From NCBI GenBank assembly GCA_030141605.1, contig JAQGDQ010000365.1:170643-233518 (forward strand): 62,876 bases of DNA, written 5' to 3'. Position 1 is the first letter of the stretch; every line of letters begins with the position of its first letter. Below, piece by piece: positions 42,726 to 52,058 of this stretch. The translations under genes and the position numbers were made by a program. Below the pieces are notes generated by a model. It was not told the DNA's origin, searched no databases, and saw nothing but the letters and a program-made list of their open reading frames with translations. This DNA is from Tubiluchus corallicola. Taxonomy: Eukaryota > Priapulida > Priapulimorpha > Priapulimorphida > Tubiluchidae.

Positions 42726-43313
42726 TTAGTGTATTCTTTTTTTAGAAAAGAAAGCTCTTTGAAAAACCAAAATAACAACTACTCCAACAAATATAGAGGC
42801 ATCTGCAATGTTAAAAATAGGCCAAAGTGTCATTGGTTTTCCTCCTATGAAAGGCATCCATTCGGGTAAAAATCCTTCCCATATATCTATATAAAATATG
42901 TCTATTACTTGTCCATGTAACCACTTGTAAGGTGCATCCATAGGTGCGTTGTCAAGCAGCACACCATAAAACACGCTATCTAATACATTACCAACCGCTC
43001 CTCCTAAAATGAGTGCTATGCTTATTCGCAATAGAACATGTGCTTTTTCTTTGATGAGAAAATATAAATAGTTGATAATCAACAGCACAATACTTATTCT
43101 TATTATTGTGAGTATTAGCTTTCCATATTTATAATTAAAATTAATCCCGAAAGCCATACCCGGATTGAGGGTGTAATGCAATTTAAACCAGTCGCCAAAA
43201 ACGGCAATTTCTCCCGCTGCTCCCCTGTCAATATAATAAAAAACGGCTAACTTAACAATTTGATCAATGATTATAACTGCAAGAGCAATTAAATAGTATT
43301 TATAGTATTTCAT
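42726..43313 (-). CDS. lspA: Lipoprotein signal peptidase (signal peptidase II)
   Basis: This 195-residue aspartic protease has four membrane helices and cleaves prolipoproteins before the lipid-modified cysteine. The catalytic Asp residues are in GNVLDSVFYG and FNIADASIFVG. The early motif LHYTLNPGMAFG is also typical. It overlaps the end of ileS by 14 bases, a common lspA-ileS pairing. The many lipoproteins in this window depend on it. Confidence 0.93.
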   Translation of the reverse strand: MKYYKYYLIALAVIIIDQIVKLAVFYYIDRGAAGEIAVFGDWFKLHYTLNPGMAFGINFNYKYGKLILTIIRISIVLLIINYLYFLIKEKAHVLLRISIALILGGAVGNVLDSVFYGVLLDNAPMDAPYKWLHGQVIDIFYIDIWEGFLPEWMPFIGGKPMTLWPIFNIADASIFVGVVVILVFQRAFFSKKRIH

Positions 43314-46300
43314 TGGTTTTTTGTATATTTATGTTTATAACATCTCCTCCCACTTCTATTTCTTCTTTTTTGATAAGCGCATTTTTTGAAACAAAATTAA
43401 ATTGTTTCGTTTGGGTTTCAGTACATATATATTCTTGATGTTTCTGTATGGCACTTTGCATTTTGCCATTGCTGACTTCCAAGTCTATATTTATTTTGTC
43501 TTGTACGTCTAATCCAGAAGTTTTTCTCAAGTTTTGTATTTTATTTACCATCTCACGAGATATACCTTCTTGCCAAAGCTCTTCTGTAATGGTAATATCT
43601 AGTGCAACAGTAATATTGTTTTCTGATATTACTGACCACCCTTCTATGTCTTCTGACTGTATAAGCAAGTCATCATATTGCAAAGGTATTATTTCATTGT
43701 TAACATTCAAACTTAAATTATGATATGTTTCAAAGTTTGCAATATCCTCTTTTGTTAATTGTGATATTGCTTTGGCAATATCTTTTATCTTACTTCCGTA
43801 TTTGCTGCCTAATTTTTTAAAGTTGGGCTTTGCCTTTTTAATGACTATATCCGAACTATTTTTTACATATTTTATGTTTTTTATGTTTACTTCAGACATT
43901 ATAAGTGTTTTAACGTGTTCTATTTGTTGCTTCACTTTTTCATCTGAAATGGGGATAAGAATTGTTGCTAATGGTTGCCTTACCTTAATTTTATGTGTTT
44001 TTCTTATTGAGTGCACCAATGAGGAAATAGTTTGAGCCAATGCTACAGTTTTTTCTAAATCTTTGTCTATTAGCTTCTTATCAACCTTAGGAAAATTGGT
44101 CAGGTGTATAGATGTTTCATTATCAAAATGTAAGTTTTCATACAGCTTGTCAGTATAAAATGGAGCTATGGGGGCTATGAGTTGAGCTATTGTTGATAGA
44201 CATGTATGTAATGTATTATAAGCGGCTCTTTTATCATCATTTAGGTTTCCTTTCCAAAATCTCTTTCTATTTAAGCGCACATACCAATTGCTTAGATCAT
44301 TAACTACAAAGTCTTGTATTGATCTAGCCACTTTGGTTGGCTCATAATTATCATAATATTTTTCTACATTAGCTATCAAGCTATTAAGCTTGGATACTAT
44401 CCACCTATCGCTTTCTGTTTTGCTTTGTGATAGGGCATGATGCTCTTTGTAATTATACTTATCAAGATTGGCATATAAGGCAAAAAACATATATGTATTT
44501 TGAAGTGTGCCAAAAAACTTTCTTTGTACTTTTTCTACTCCTTTTTCATCAAATTTTAAATTGTCCCAAGGATTAGAATTGCCTGTAATGTACCACCGCG
44601 TAGCATCAGCACCATATTTTTCTATAATTTCAAATGGATCAATGGCATTTCCTACGCGTTTTGACATCTTGTTTCCTTCTTTGTCTAATACCAAGCCATT
44701 GGACACTACATTTTTAAAAGCAACGCTATCAAATAACATTACAGATAGGGTGTGCAGTGTAAAGAACCATCCACGTGTTTGATCTACGCCCTCTGCTATG
44801 AAATCTGCGGGGAAAGAGTTAGCAAAGGTAGGCTTATTTTCAAATGGATAGTGCCATTGTGCATAGGGCATTGCTCCTGAGTCGAACCATACATCTATTA
44901 AGTCTTTTTCACGGTACATTGCTGTTTTTGTACTACTTAACAAAACAATTTCGTCAACAAGGGGTCTATGAGGGTCAAAATCATTTTTTAATGATTCTTT
45001 CATTAGCCCTGCTTTTATTGACTTTTCTACTTCTTGTTTTAACTCTTCGAATGAACCAATGCATTTTTCTTCTTTTCCATCTTTTGTTCGCCAAATGGGT
45101 AGAGGAGTTCCCCAAAAACGAGATCTGCTCAAGTTCCAATCAACAAGATTTTCAAGCCAATTACCAAATCTTCCTGTTCCTGTTGCAGATGGTTTCCAGT
45201 TGATGGATTTATTATACTTTATCAGTTTTTCTTTACATGCTGTTGTCTTTATGAACCAAGACTCCAAAGGGTAGTATAAAATGGGCTTATCAGTTCGCCA
45301 ACAATGAGGGTAGGAGTGCTCATATTTTTCTACTTTGAAGGCTTTGTTTTCTTCTTTTAATTTTATTGCTATTAGCATGTCGGTAGACTTATAGCCGGGC
45401 ACAGAAGTATCTTCATCTGCGTAGTTTTTCACGTACATACCAGCGAAGTCTGTTATCTCTTTTACAAACTTACCTTGCCTGTCTACTATTGGCATTTCAT
45501 TACCGTTTTTGTCTTTTATTGTTACGGCAGGGATATTATATTGTTGAGATATTTTATAATCATCAGCACCAAATGTTTTGGCAATGTGCACAATCCCCGT
45601 CCCATCTTGTGTAGTAACAAAGTCGCCAATGATGACTTTAAGTGCAGGAGATTGCAAAGGAATATATGGCAATAACTGTTCATACTCTATATTTGCCAAA
45701 TCTTTTCCTAAATACTCTTCTACTATTTCATATGGAATAGGCTGTTTGTTGGGGGTGTAACTACTTAGGTCAACATCTTTTGCTTTTGGATTAAAGTATG
45801 TATGTAGTAGGTCTTTTGCCAATATTACGTTTATTGGTTGGTGTGTATATTGGTTAAATGTTTTTACTTTTACATACGTTATGTTTTTTCCTATCGCCAA
45901 TGAGTTATTGGCAGGGAGTGTCCATGGTGTAGTAGTCCAAGCAAGGAAATAATCATTTTTGGAGTTTTTTATTTTAAATTGAGCAACAATAGAAGTATCT
46001 TTTATAGTCCTATAAGTACCAGATTGATTGAGTTCATGCGAGCTTAGCCCTGTGCCTGCGGCGGGTGAAAATGGCTGTATGGTGTAGCCTTTATACAAAA
46101 GCCCTTTTTCATAAAGTTTTTTTAGTAGGTACCATAATGTTTCTATATAATCTCTATCAAATGTGATGTAGGGCCTATCTAAATCTACCCAATAGCCCAT
46201 TTTTTCTGTCAACTCATCCCACTCTTTTTTATATTTCATTACAGTGGCTTTGCACTCATCGTTATATTTAGCAATAGAGATTTTTTTGCCTATATCTTTT

Positions 46301-46611
46301 TTTGTAATATTTAAGTCTTTTTCTACTTGCAGTTCTACGGGTAACCCATGGGCATCCCATCCTCCTTTACGATTTACAAAAAAACCTTGTAATGTTTTAT
46401 ACCGACAAAAAATATCCTTTATTGTTCGGCTCATAGTATGGTGAATACCGGGTTTTCCGTTGGCGGATGGAGGACCTTCATAAAAAACAAAGGGCTGCGA
46501 ATTGCTTCGCATTTCTAATGATTTTTTAAAAATATTATTTTTCTTCCATTTGTCAAGAACATTTTGTTCTATGTTTGAGAAACTTTTTTCCTTATCTTCT
46601 TTATATAGCAC
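43300..46611 (-). CDS. ileS: Isoleucyl-tRNA synthetase, type 2, with swapped HIGH motif
   Basis: This 1103-residue class I synthetase charges tRNA-Ile. The KMSKR loop (NKMSKRVGN, near residue 650), the editing domain and the anticodon-binding end are present. The ATP-site signature normally reads NGxxHxGH; here it is NGKPGIHH, so residues 55-58 are G-I-H-H and the first His and the Gly have exchanged places. The start is a GTG at 46611, since no ATG is in frame nearby. A -7 element lies 30 bases upstream. The long form and C-terminal domain fit IleS2, a group with intrinsic mupirocin resistance. Confidence 0.95.
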   Translation of the reverse strand: MLYKEDKEKSFSNIEQNVLDKWKKNNIFKKSLEMRSNSQPFVFYEGPPSANGKPGIHHTMSRTIKDIFCRYKTLQGFFVNRKGGWDAHGLPVELQVEKDLNITKKDIGKKISIAKYNDECKATVMKYKKEWDELTEKMGYWVDLDRPYITFDRDYIETLWYLLKKLYEKGLLYKGYTIQPFSPAAGTGLSSHELNQSGTYRTIKDTSIVAQFKIKNSKNDYFLAWTTTPWTLPANNSLAIGKNITYVKVKTFNQYTHQPINVILAKDLLHTYFNPKAKDVDLSSYTPNKQPIPYEIVEEYLGKDLANIEYEQLLPYIPLQSPALKVIIGDFVTTQDGTGIVHIAKTFGADDYKISQQYNIPAVTIKDKNGNEMPIVDRQGKFVKEITDFAGMYVKNYADEDTSVPGYKSTDMLIAIKLKEENKAFKVEKYEHSYPHCWRTDKPILYYPLESWFIKTTACKEKLIKYNKSINWKPSATGTGRFGNWLENLVDWNLSRSRFWGTPLPIWRTKDGKEEKCIGSFEELKQEVEKSIKAGLMKESLKNDFDPHRPLVDEIVLLSSTKTAMYREKDLIDVWFDSGAMPYAQWHYPFENKPTFANSFPADFIAEGVDQTRGWFFTLHTLSVMLFDSVAFKNVVSNGLVLDKEGNKMSKRVGNAIDPFEIIEKYGADATRWYITGNSNPWDNLKFDEKGVEKVQRKFFGTLQNTYMFFALYANLDKYNYKEHHALSQSKTESDRWIVSKLNSLIANVEKYYDNYEPTKVARSIQDFVVNDLSNWYVRLNRKRFWKGNLNDDKRAAYNTLHTCLSTIAQLIAPIAPFYTDKLYENLHFDNETSIHLTNFPKVDKKLIDKDLEKTVALAQTISSLVHSIRKTHKIKVRQPLATILIPISDEKVKQQIEHVKTLIMSEVNIKNIKYVKNSSDIVIKKAKPNFKKLGSKYGSKIKDIAKAISQLTKEDIANFETYHNLSLNVNNEIIPLQYDDLLIQSEDIEGWSVISENNITVALDITITEELWQEGISREMVNKIQNLRKTSGLDVQDKINIDLEVSNGKMQSAIQKHQEYICTETQTKQFNFVSKNALIKKEEIEVGGDVININIQKTNEIL

Positions 46612-46641
46612 TGTGATGAGTATTAAGATTTAATTAAGATG

Positions 46642-46649
46642 CAAATTTA
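46642..46649 (-). promoter_or_regulatory. -7 promoter element for ileS-lspA
   Basis: TAAATTTG on the minus strand, 30 bases before the GTG start, matches TAnnTTTG. Confidence 0.5.
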
Positions 46650-46880
46650 AAGAAAATTAGAATAATGATGGGTATTTAGCCTGTTTTTTGTACAACAATT
46701 ATAACTGTGGCAATGTGTTACTACTATCTTTTTTTACTATAATATTTTGCACTTTGTGCAAATAACAACATGTGAAAAGTGTAAGATTGATAATAATGAC
46801 AAGAAAAGAAGAGAAGCCAAAAAAGAGTTTTAATAGGGCATATTTTTATTGATAGGTGCTTTTATTGAGTATAAAAATTG

Positions 46881-46888
46881 TATTTTTG
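46881..46888 (+). promoter_or_regulatory. -7 promoter element for the Bat locus
   Basis: TATTTTTG, 39 bases before the ATG at 46928. The 316-base gap between ileS and this locus contains only this element and the ileS element. Confidence 0.45.
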
Positions 46889-46927
46889 AAATTCTTTTGA
46901 ATATATAAGTAATATATATTGTCCATA

Positions 46928-47791
46928 ATGAAAAATTTACTTAAAAAAGTATACAAATATCAAATTAAGATAAGAAAAGCGATAGAGGAGCAAATGCACG
47001 GTGATTTTCACTCTGTATTCAAAGGTTCAGGATTGGAGTTTGACGATGTAAGACCGTACCAGTATGGAGATGAAGTGCGGGCAATCAATTGGAGTGTATC
47101 AGCAAAGGGTCATGGAGTTTATGTAAATACATTTAAAGAAGAAAAAGAACAAACAGTATCTTTTTTATTAGATGTAAGTGCTTCACAAGATATAGGAAGT
47201 AAGGGGAAACGTAAGCTTGACATAGCAAAGGAGATATGTGGAATATTGTGTTTGTCGGCTATTGAGGAAAATAGTCGCGTAGGATTAGTCTGTTTTTCGG
47301 ATAGAAAAGAGCGATATGTTAAACCGAATAAAGGAAAACACCATGCTTATTATTTTTTGACTTCACTTTTTAATTTGCAACCACAGTCATTGAAAACAAA
47401 CCTATCAGAAGCGTTTTTGTTTGTAATTAAAACATTAAAAAAGCGAAGCATTATTATAATTATTTCAGATTTTATAGATGATGACTATCAAACACAATTG
47501 AAAAAATCTTGCAACTAAACATGATGTGGTAGCTATTCATATTAGCGATCAAAGAGAAACCCATTTGCCCAAACTTGGAATTATCCCGTTGTATGATACC
47601 GAAACACAGTCTACTTTGTGGTTGAACAACTCTACTATAAATTTTAGAAAAAAAGTAGAAAAAGAGTTTTTGGTAACCAACAAGAGTTTATAAAATTTTG
47701 CAAGAAAAAAATATCAGTTACATAAACATTAACACTAATGAAGATTATAAAACTTATTGAAATGTTTAGGGTTAGAAATAAAAGGAGATAA
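46928..47791 (+). pseudogene. DUF58 domain protein of the Bat (aerotolerance) operon, several frame breaks
   Basis: The first frame holds the DUF58 hallmarks GSGLEFDDVRPYQYGDEVRAINW and the VWA-like strand LLDVSASQDI, then stops at 47518. The next frame carries TKHDVVAIHISDQRE to 47693. Two further shifts are needed to read QQEFIKFCKKK and ISYININTNEDY. A fourth reaches IEMFRVRNKRR and TAA at 47789-47791, the usual DUF58 ending. The first break is at six A (47501-47506), a later one at seven A. Four breaks in 300 bases suggest genuine decay or a poor stretch of sequence. The MoxR ATPase gene that normally precedes DUF58 is absent. ATG at 46928 is used, not the TTG at 46919. Confidence 0.82.
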
Positions 47792-48716
47792 GCATTTATA
47801 TAGCATATTATTATTGGTAGTTTTAATTTTATTATCATACGTAAAAGTAGATGCCTCTATTACCGTTGATGTAAAAGGAGAGTTTTTAAAAAAAGAAATT
47901 AATGTTGGTGAAGAAGTGGAGTATGTGCTTACATGTGCCTATCCTAATGAATTGAATATTTTATTTCCCGGAGAAAAAGACAAATTTGGGGCGTTTGTAA
48001 TAAAGGAATTAAAATTTTTTCCTACTTTTTCTGATTTCAACAACGATAAAGATAGTGTAGTTTATACCCTTACAATTTTTGAGACAGATACTGTTCAAAA
48101 ATTGCAGTTACCCGTGTTTATAATTACAGAAACAGGCGATAGCATTATTAGGTATACTAATATAGACTCAATAAGAATATTGCCAATTATAACAGAAGTG
48201 CCACAAGAGATACAATTAAAACAAAATACAGACTATTTAGTAGTAAATAGAGAGTTTAATGTAAGAAAATTTTTAATCATTTTTGGAGTATGCCTATTCA
48301 TAATTGCGACAATAGTGTGGATATTTAATAAGCAAATGTATGCTCTGTGTCGGATATTATTGTTGAAAAGAAAACATAAAAAATTTGTTTTAAGATTTGT
48401 ACAGAAAACACATAGTCTCACGCCAGAATACTTTCCTGAAGAAATGGTGTTACTATTACAAGAGTGGCAAAGATATATGGAAAAGACAGTTTCCATATCA
48501 TTTACCACAATGACCTCAAAAGAAGTAAAACAACATAATCGAAAATTGGGATCTCTTGCTAAAACATTGAGTGCCATAGACACATATATATACTCTGGCA
48601 ATGCGAATAACAAGGTAAAGAAACAGTTTTTGCGATTGCAAAAAATTTCAGACCATTTGGTAGAAAAAGAAATAATAAAAATAAGACATGGAAGCAGGAG
48701 AAATATTGCAAAATAG
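47757..48716 (+). CDS. Bat-locus membrane protein with periplasmic N-terminal domain
   Basis: This protein of about 300 residues has an N-terminal hydrophobic segment (ILLLVVLILLSYV). A beta-rich outer domain similar to BatD/oxygen-tolerance proteins follows (VNVGEEVEYVLTC-like), then one membrane helix (about 171-190) and a basic helical cytoplasmic tail. Its position between DUF58 and the VWA gene matches the uncharacterised third gene of Bacteroidota bat operons. No ATG starts the frame: it opens with TTG at 47757 inside the restored DUF58 frame, so the true start may have been lost or hidden by an indel. Its end overlaps the next gene by 29 bases. Confidence 0.65.
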   Translation: MKCLGLEIKGDKHLYSILLLVVLILLSYVKVDASITVDVKGEFLKKEINVGEEVEYVLTCAYPNELNILFPGEKDKFGAFVIKELKFFPTFSDFNNDKDSVVYTLTIFETDTVQKLQLPVFIITETGDSIIRYTNIDSIRILPIITEVPQEIQLKQNTDYLVVNREFNVRKFLIIFGVCLFIIATIVWIFNKQMYALCRILLLKRKHKKFVLRFVQKTHSLTPEYFPEEMVLLLQEWQRYMEKTVSISFTTMTSKEVKQHNRKLGSLAKTLSAIDTYIYSGNANNKVKKQFLRLQKISDHLVEKEIIKIRHGSRRNIAK

Positions 48717-49740
48717 TTGGTGGTCATTATATTGGTTTTTCCCATCCACATTTAAAAGTTTTAATTGGGGAAATGGGTATTTTTTATATTTATTATTGTT
48801 TATCCCTATTTTTTTTGGGCTAAAATGGATAATATTTAAAAAATATGGTATAAAACTAAAAATTGCAGTTTTACAAAAAACAGCAAAAAAACACAAAATC
48901 AATCTATTGCGCTTAATACCCAATGTATTAATAGGGTTGATTATAGCTCTTTTGATAATATCGTTGGCGCGACCTCAAAAAACAGATGAAGTGATAGAGC
49001 AATGGTCTAGTGGTATAGATATAATTATGGCAATAGATATATCGTTGTCGATGTCATTACAAGATTTACAGCCTGATAGATTAAGAGCAGCAAAAAATGT
49101 AGCAAAAAAATTTATTGTAGGAAGAAAGTTTGATAGAATAGGAGTAGTCATTTTTGCAGGAGAAGCCTACTCTATGGCCCCGCTCACTACCGACAAAAAG
49201 CTTTTGTTAGATTATGTCAATGATATTTCTTTTGATAAAATAAAAAAAGAAGGAACAGCCATAGGAACAGCCTTGGCAATCTCTACTAATAGGCTTCGTT
49301 CTTCTGAAGCCAAAACTAAAGTAATAATATTGTTGAGTGATGGCGAAAGTAATACAGGAAACATTGACCCTGCCTTGGCAGCAAAATTAGCACATGGATA
49401 TGGAATAAAAGTTTATACCATTGCTGTTGGTAAGGAAGGAAAAGTACCCAGTGGCGTAAACGTATTTGGCCAAACAACATATGTAGAAAACCATTTAGAT
49501 GAAATAACTTTACGCGAAATAGCTCTTGTTACTAATGGAAAATTTTTTAGAGCGATTGACACAAACTCATTGAACAATATATTTCGCTCTATAGATAACT
49601 ATGAAAAAACAGAGATAAAAGAGAACAAATACCAACATGTTACAGACTGCTATTTTAATTATCTTAAATGGGCTATTTTATTGTTTCTTGCCTGGATAGC
49701 ACTAAAATCTTCATTTATCTCTAATGTTTTGCAGGATTAA
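48688..49740 (+). CDS. BatA-like von Willebrand factor A domain membrane protein
   Basis: This 350-residue protein has hydrophobic helices near residues 30-45, 75-95 and 325-345. The VWA domain between the second and third helices has a full metal site: DISLS (DxSxS), a Thr near APLTTD and an Asp in LLSDGESNTG. BatA proteins accompany MoxR ATPases and are linked to oxygen and stress tolerance in Bacteroides. Here it is intact although the upstream DUF58 gene is broken. batB, batC, batD and batE do not follow; an AraC regulator does. Confidence 0.9.
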   Translation: MEAGEILQNSWWSLYWFFPSTFKSFNWGNGYFLYLLLFIPIFFGLKWIIFKKYGIKLKIAVLQKTAKKHKINLLRLIPNVLIGLIIALLIISLARPQKTDEVIEQWSSGIDIIMAIDISLSMSLQDLQPDRLRAAKNVAKKFIVGRKFDRIGVVIFAGEAYSMAPLTTDKKLLLDYVNDISFDKIKKEGTAIGTALAISTNRLRSSEAKTKVIILLSDGESNTGNIDPALAAKLAHGYGIKVYTIAVGKEGKVPSGVNVFGQTTYVENHLDEITLREIALVTNGKFFRAIDTNSLNNIFRSIDNYEKTEIKENKYQHVTDCYFNYLKWAILLFLAWIALKSSFISNVLQD

Positions 49741-49754
49741 ATAAATATTGATTT

Positions 49755-50639
49755 ATGCAAGAGAATGCAAAAAAACTAATCAAATCAATCAATGTAAAAC
49801 TACAACGAGCAACTGTTGTGGACTCTTTTGATAGTATTGTTAAAGAAAAGGGAAACATGTTAATCTTGGTTCAAGAGGGCGCTATTAAATACACAAAAGG
49901 AGAGAAACCATTAGATAAAGGAAAAATACTATTTCTCAACAATAAGGAAAAAATAGACTTTTTAAACTTCAATAAACCACAACATAAAAACACCTTACCT
50001 CCTAACCATGACTTCTTTTCTATCATAACATTTGATGCTCAATTGTTTGATACTGTAAACATTTTTTCAGCAATTAATTTACCTCGTTTTATTGTTATAG
50101 AAGATAAGAATTTGGCAATAATAATTGATGCAATTGTAAGAGAAAGTAGAGAAAAACAGATAGAAAATAATACAGAAGCGTTCTTAATAGGACAAGACAG
50201 AATAGTACAACACTATGTTGGCATTTTAATTATAAAATTAATGCAGTATTTCTTAAATCATTCCAAATTCAAAAAACAATTTTCATCTCTTTTTGACTAT
50301 TTTAACCACAAAAAGTTGATAAAGGTGTTTTCTTACATTAAAGAAAATATAGACAAAAATTTGTCAAATAAATCGCTTGCTCAAATTACGGGATTGTCAG
50401 AAAATTATATAGGGCGTTATTTTAAAGCAATTACTCACACCTCACTACAATGTTATATAGAGTCCCAACGGCTTGAATATGCTATTGAATTGTTAAAAGA
50501 CACAGCGAAGCCCATTGCAGAAATAAGCAAAGAGTGTGGCTTTAGTGACGTAACCTATTTTTGTAAACGATTTAAAAAAAGACATCAAGTGCCTCCCAAA
50601 AATATCCGAAAAAAAGAATTAAAAATATATGGAGAATAG
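49755..50639 (+). CDS. AraC-family transcriptional regulator
   Basis: This 294-residue regulator has an unrecognised N-terminal sensing domain (about 1-180) and a C-terminal double helix-turn-helix: KSLAQITGLSENYIGRYFK and the signature PIAEISKECGFSDVTYFCKRFKK. It starts 14 bases after the BatA gene on the same strand. A new promoter element follows 72 bases after its stop, ahead of the lipoprotein genes, which are plausible targets by position only. Confidence 0.9.
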   Translation: MQENAKKLIKSINVKLQRATVVDSFDSIVKEKGNMLILVQEGAIKYTKGEKPLDKGKILFLNNKEKIDFLNFNKPQHKNTLPPNHDFFSIITFDAQLFDTVNIFSAINLPRFIVIEDKNLAIIIDAIVRESREKQIENNTEAFLIGQDRIVQHYVGILIIKLMQYFLNHSKFKKQFSSLFDYFNHKKLIKVFSYIKENIDKNLSNKSLAQITGLSENYIGRYFKAITHTSLQCYIESQRLEYAIELLKDTAKPIAEISKECGFSDVTYFCKRFKKRHQVPPKNIRKKELKIYGE

Positions 50640-50710
50640 ATTTATCAACGCTTTTAAGGATGTGTTTTTAAAATATATTCATAACTCTACACTAAAAAAT
50701 TAAATTTTAT

Positions 50711-50718
50711 TACATTTG
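50711..50718 (+). promoter_or_regulatory. -7 promoter element for the first repeat-domain lipoprotein
   Basis: TACATTTG, 44 bases before the ATG at 50763. The same eight bases recur before the second lipoprotein gene. Confidence 0.6.
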
Positions 50719-50762
50719 TGCAGAATTATAACTTATTAACATTAACAAAAAAATTAAAATCA

Positions 50763-51913
50763 TGGAAAAATTAAAAAATTATCTTTCAAAGAGTAACCTT
50801 TTGAAGTTATTCCTTTTATCTCTTTTTGTTTCTTTTTTGTATTCTTGCTCTGATGACGGAGGAAGCGATGACCCAACACCATCCCTAGAGACTAAGAATA
50901 TTCTTGTAGTAAATCAAGACACCTTTAAACTGCGAGACGCAAATTATTTAACCCGATATGCAGATAAAAAAATACTTTCTGTGTCAATTTTAGATGAAGA
51001 AATAACACCTGACATTCTCAATGGATCATTAAATGGAAGAGGATGCTTTTTTGGCTTTGAAATAAAGTCTGCTGAAGAAGGAAAAATCAAGGCAGGAAAA
51101 TATACTTTTGCCAACAGCGTAGAGGAAGCTCAAGAAAATCAATTTTTTGGAATGTTTGGATTCAAAGACGTAGAGGGCTACAAAATAGCTTCTATTTTAA
51201 ATGACGAAACTCATGTTGACTATGAGGACCTTAGAAAGGAAGCCTTTGACATTACTCAAGGAACGTTGGAAATTACAGCGACTGATGATGCTGAGTGGAA
51301 AATAGAGTTTGTAGGAAAAGCAAAAATGGCTGGAACAGGTGAAGAAGTAGATGTTTACTGTCGTTTTGTAAGACAAATAGGAGATGTTACAGACTATTCA
51401 CCGAAAAAAGAGTTTACCATTGATGAAACAACATATAGAGGTAACTGGACTGTTTATAAAGTCAATCCAGAAAATAACAAATTAATAGGCATATGTCTGC
51501 TTGATGAAAAAATGACAGTTGATCTTGAAGACACCGATCAACCATTTTCAGGAGCTGGATCATTCGTTAGGATTCAAGTATATTCAACTACGGAAAACAG
51601 TATTGCATCACAGAAATATGAACCAACAACGACAGAATTACAAGAAGGTGAATTTACAATTACCTATTTTCGTGAATTAGATGCAAGCGAGGTGATAGGA
51701 ATACTTGGCGACAACCCACAGGTAGATGAAAGTAAGGTGTATGATATCACTGATGTTACAACAGAATTGAATATTAATACAGACCAAACGGGATCTTATA
51801 AAATAACATATGCTGTTAATTCCAATGAGCAAGGTACAGCTGAAAATGGCAACAATGAAGAGGTAGCAACGGTTATAAACTTTATGAGTTATGGACATAA
51901 AATAGAAGAATAA
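50763..51913 (+). CDS. Lipoprotein with two copies of an unrecognised domain
   Basis: The predicted lipoprotein of 383 residues has a lipobox (LFVSFLYSC) followed by an acidic Asp/Ser/Gly linker. The body divides into two related units of about 150-170 residues. Unit 1 runs from about residue 45 to 210 and unit 2 from about 220 to 375. Both contain a glycine-rich strand (NGRGCFFG in one, SGAGSFVR in the other), a helix with an ILxD pattern and an FDIT/YDIT strand. Unit 2 matches the whole mature part of the next protein. I recognise no family. A terminator and a separate promoter bracket the gene, so it is its own unit. Confidence 0.8.
51797..51841 (+). repeat. 45-bp tract identical to 52578-52622 (copy 1)
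   Basis: These bases encode YKITYAVNSNEQGTA and match the second lipoprotein gene with no mismatch, while the flanking codons differ. Confidence 0.9.
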
Positions 51914-51948
51914 TACACTTTGTTGTGTGTTCAAAAAAATAATTTAAT

Positions 51949-51979
51949 AAAAAAAGGGGAGCATTGCTCCCCTTTTTTT
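51949..51979 (+). terminator. Hairpin terminator after the first lipoprotein gene
   Basis: Seven A plus GGGGAGCA pair exactly with TGCTCCCC plus seven T. The U-run is strong and lies 36 bases after the stop. Confidence 0.85.
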
Positions 51980-51995
51980 ATTAAAGAAATATTGT

Positions 51996-52003
51996 TACAT
52001 TTG
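51996..52003 (+). promoter_or_regulatory. -7 promoter element for the second repeat-domain lipoprotein
   Basis: TACATTTG, 55 bases before the ATG at 52059, immediately after the preceding terminator. Confidence 0.6.
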
Positions 52004-52058
52004 TTATTAAAGTGAAAACCACAAATAATTAATTTAATTAACTAAACGACAAGAAACC

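Noticed and set aside
47757-47820. TTG at 47757 as a confident start of the Bat membrane protein
   Set aside because: It falls inside the restored DUF58 frame; no ATG or clear ribosome site is visible, so the start is left open.
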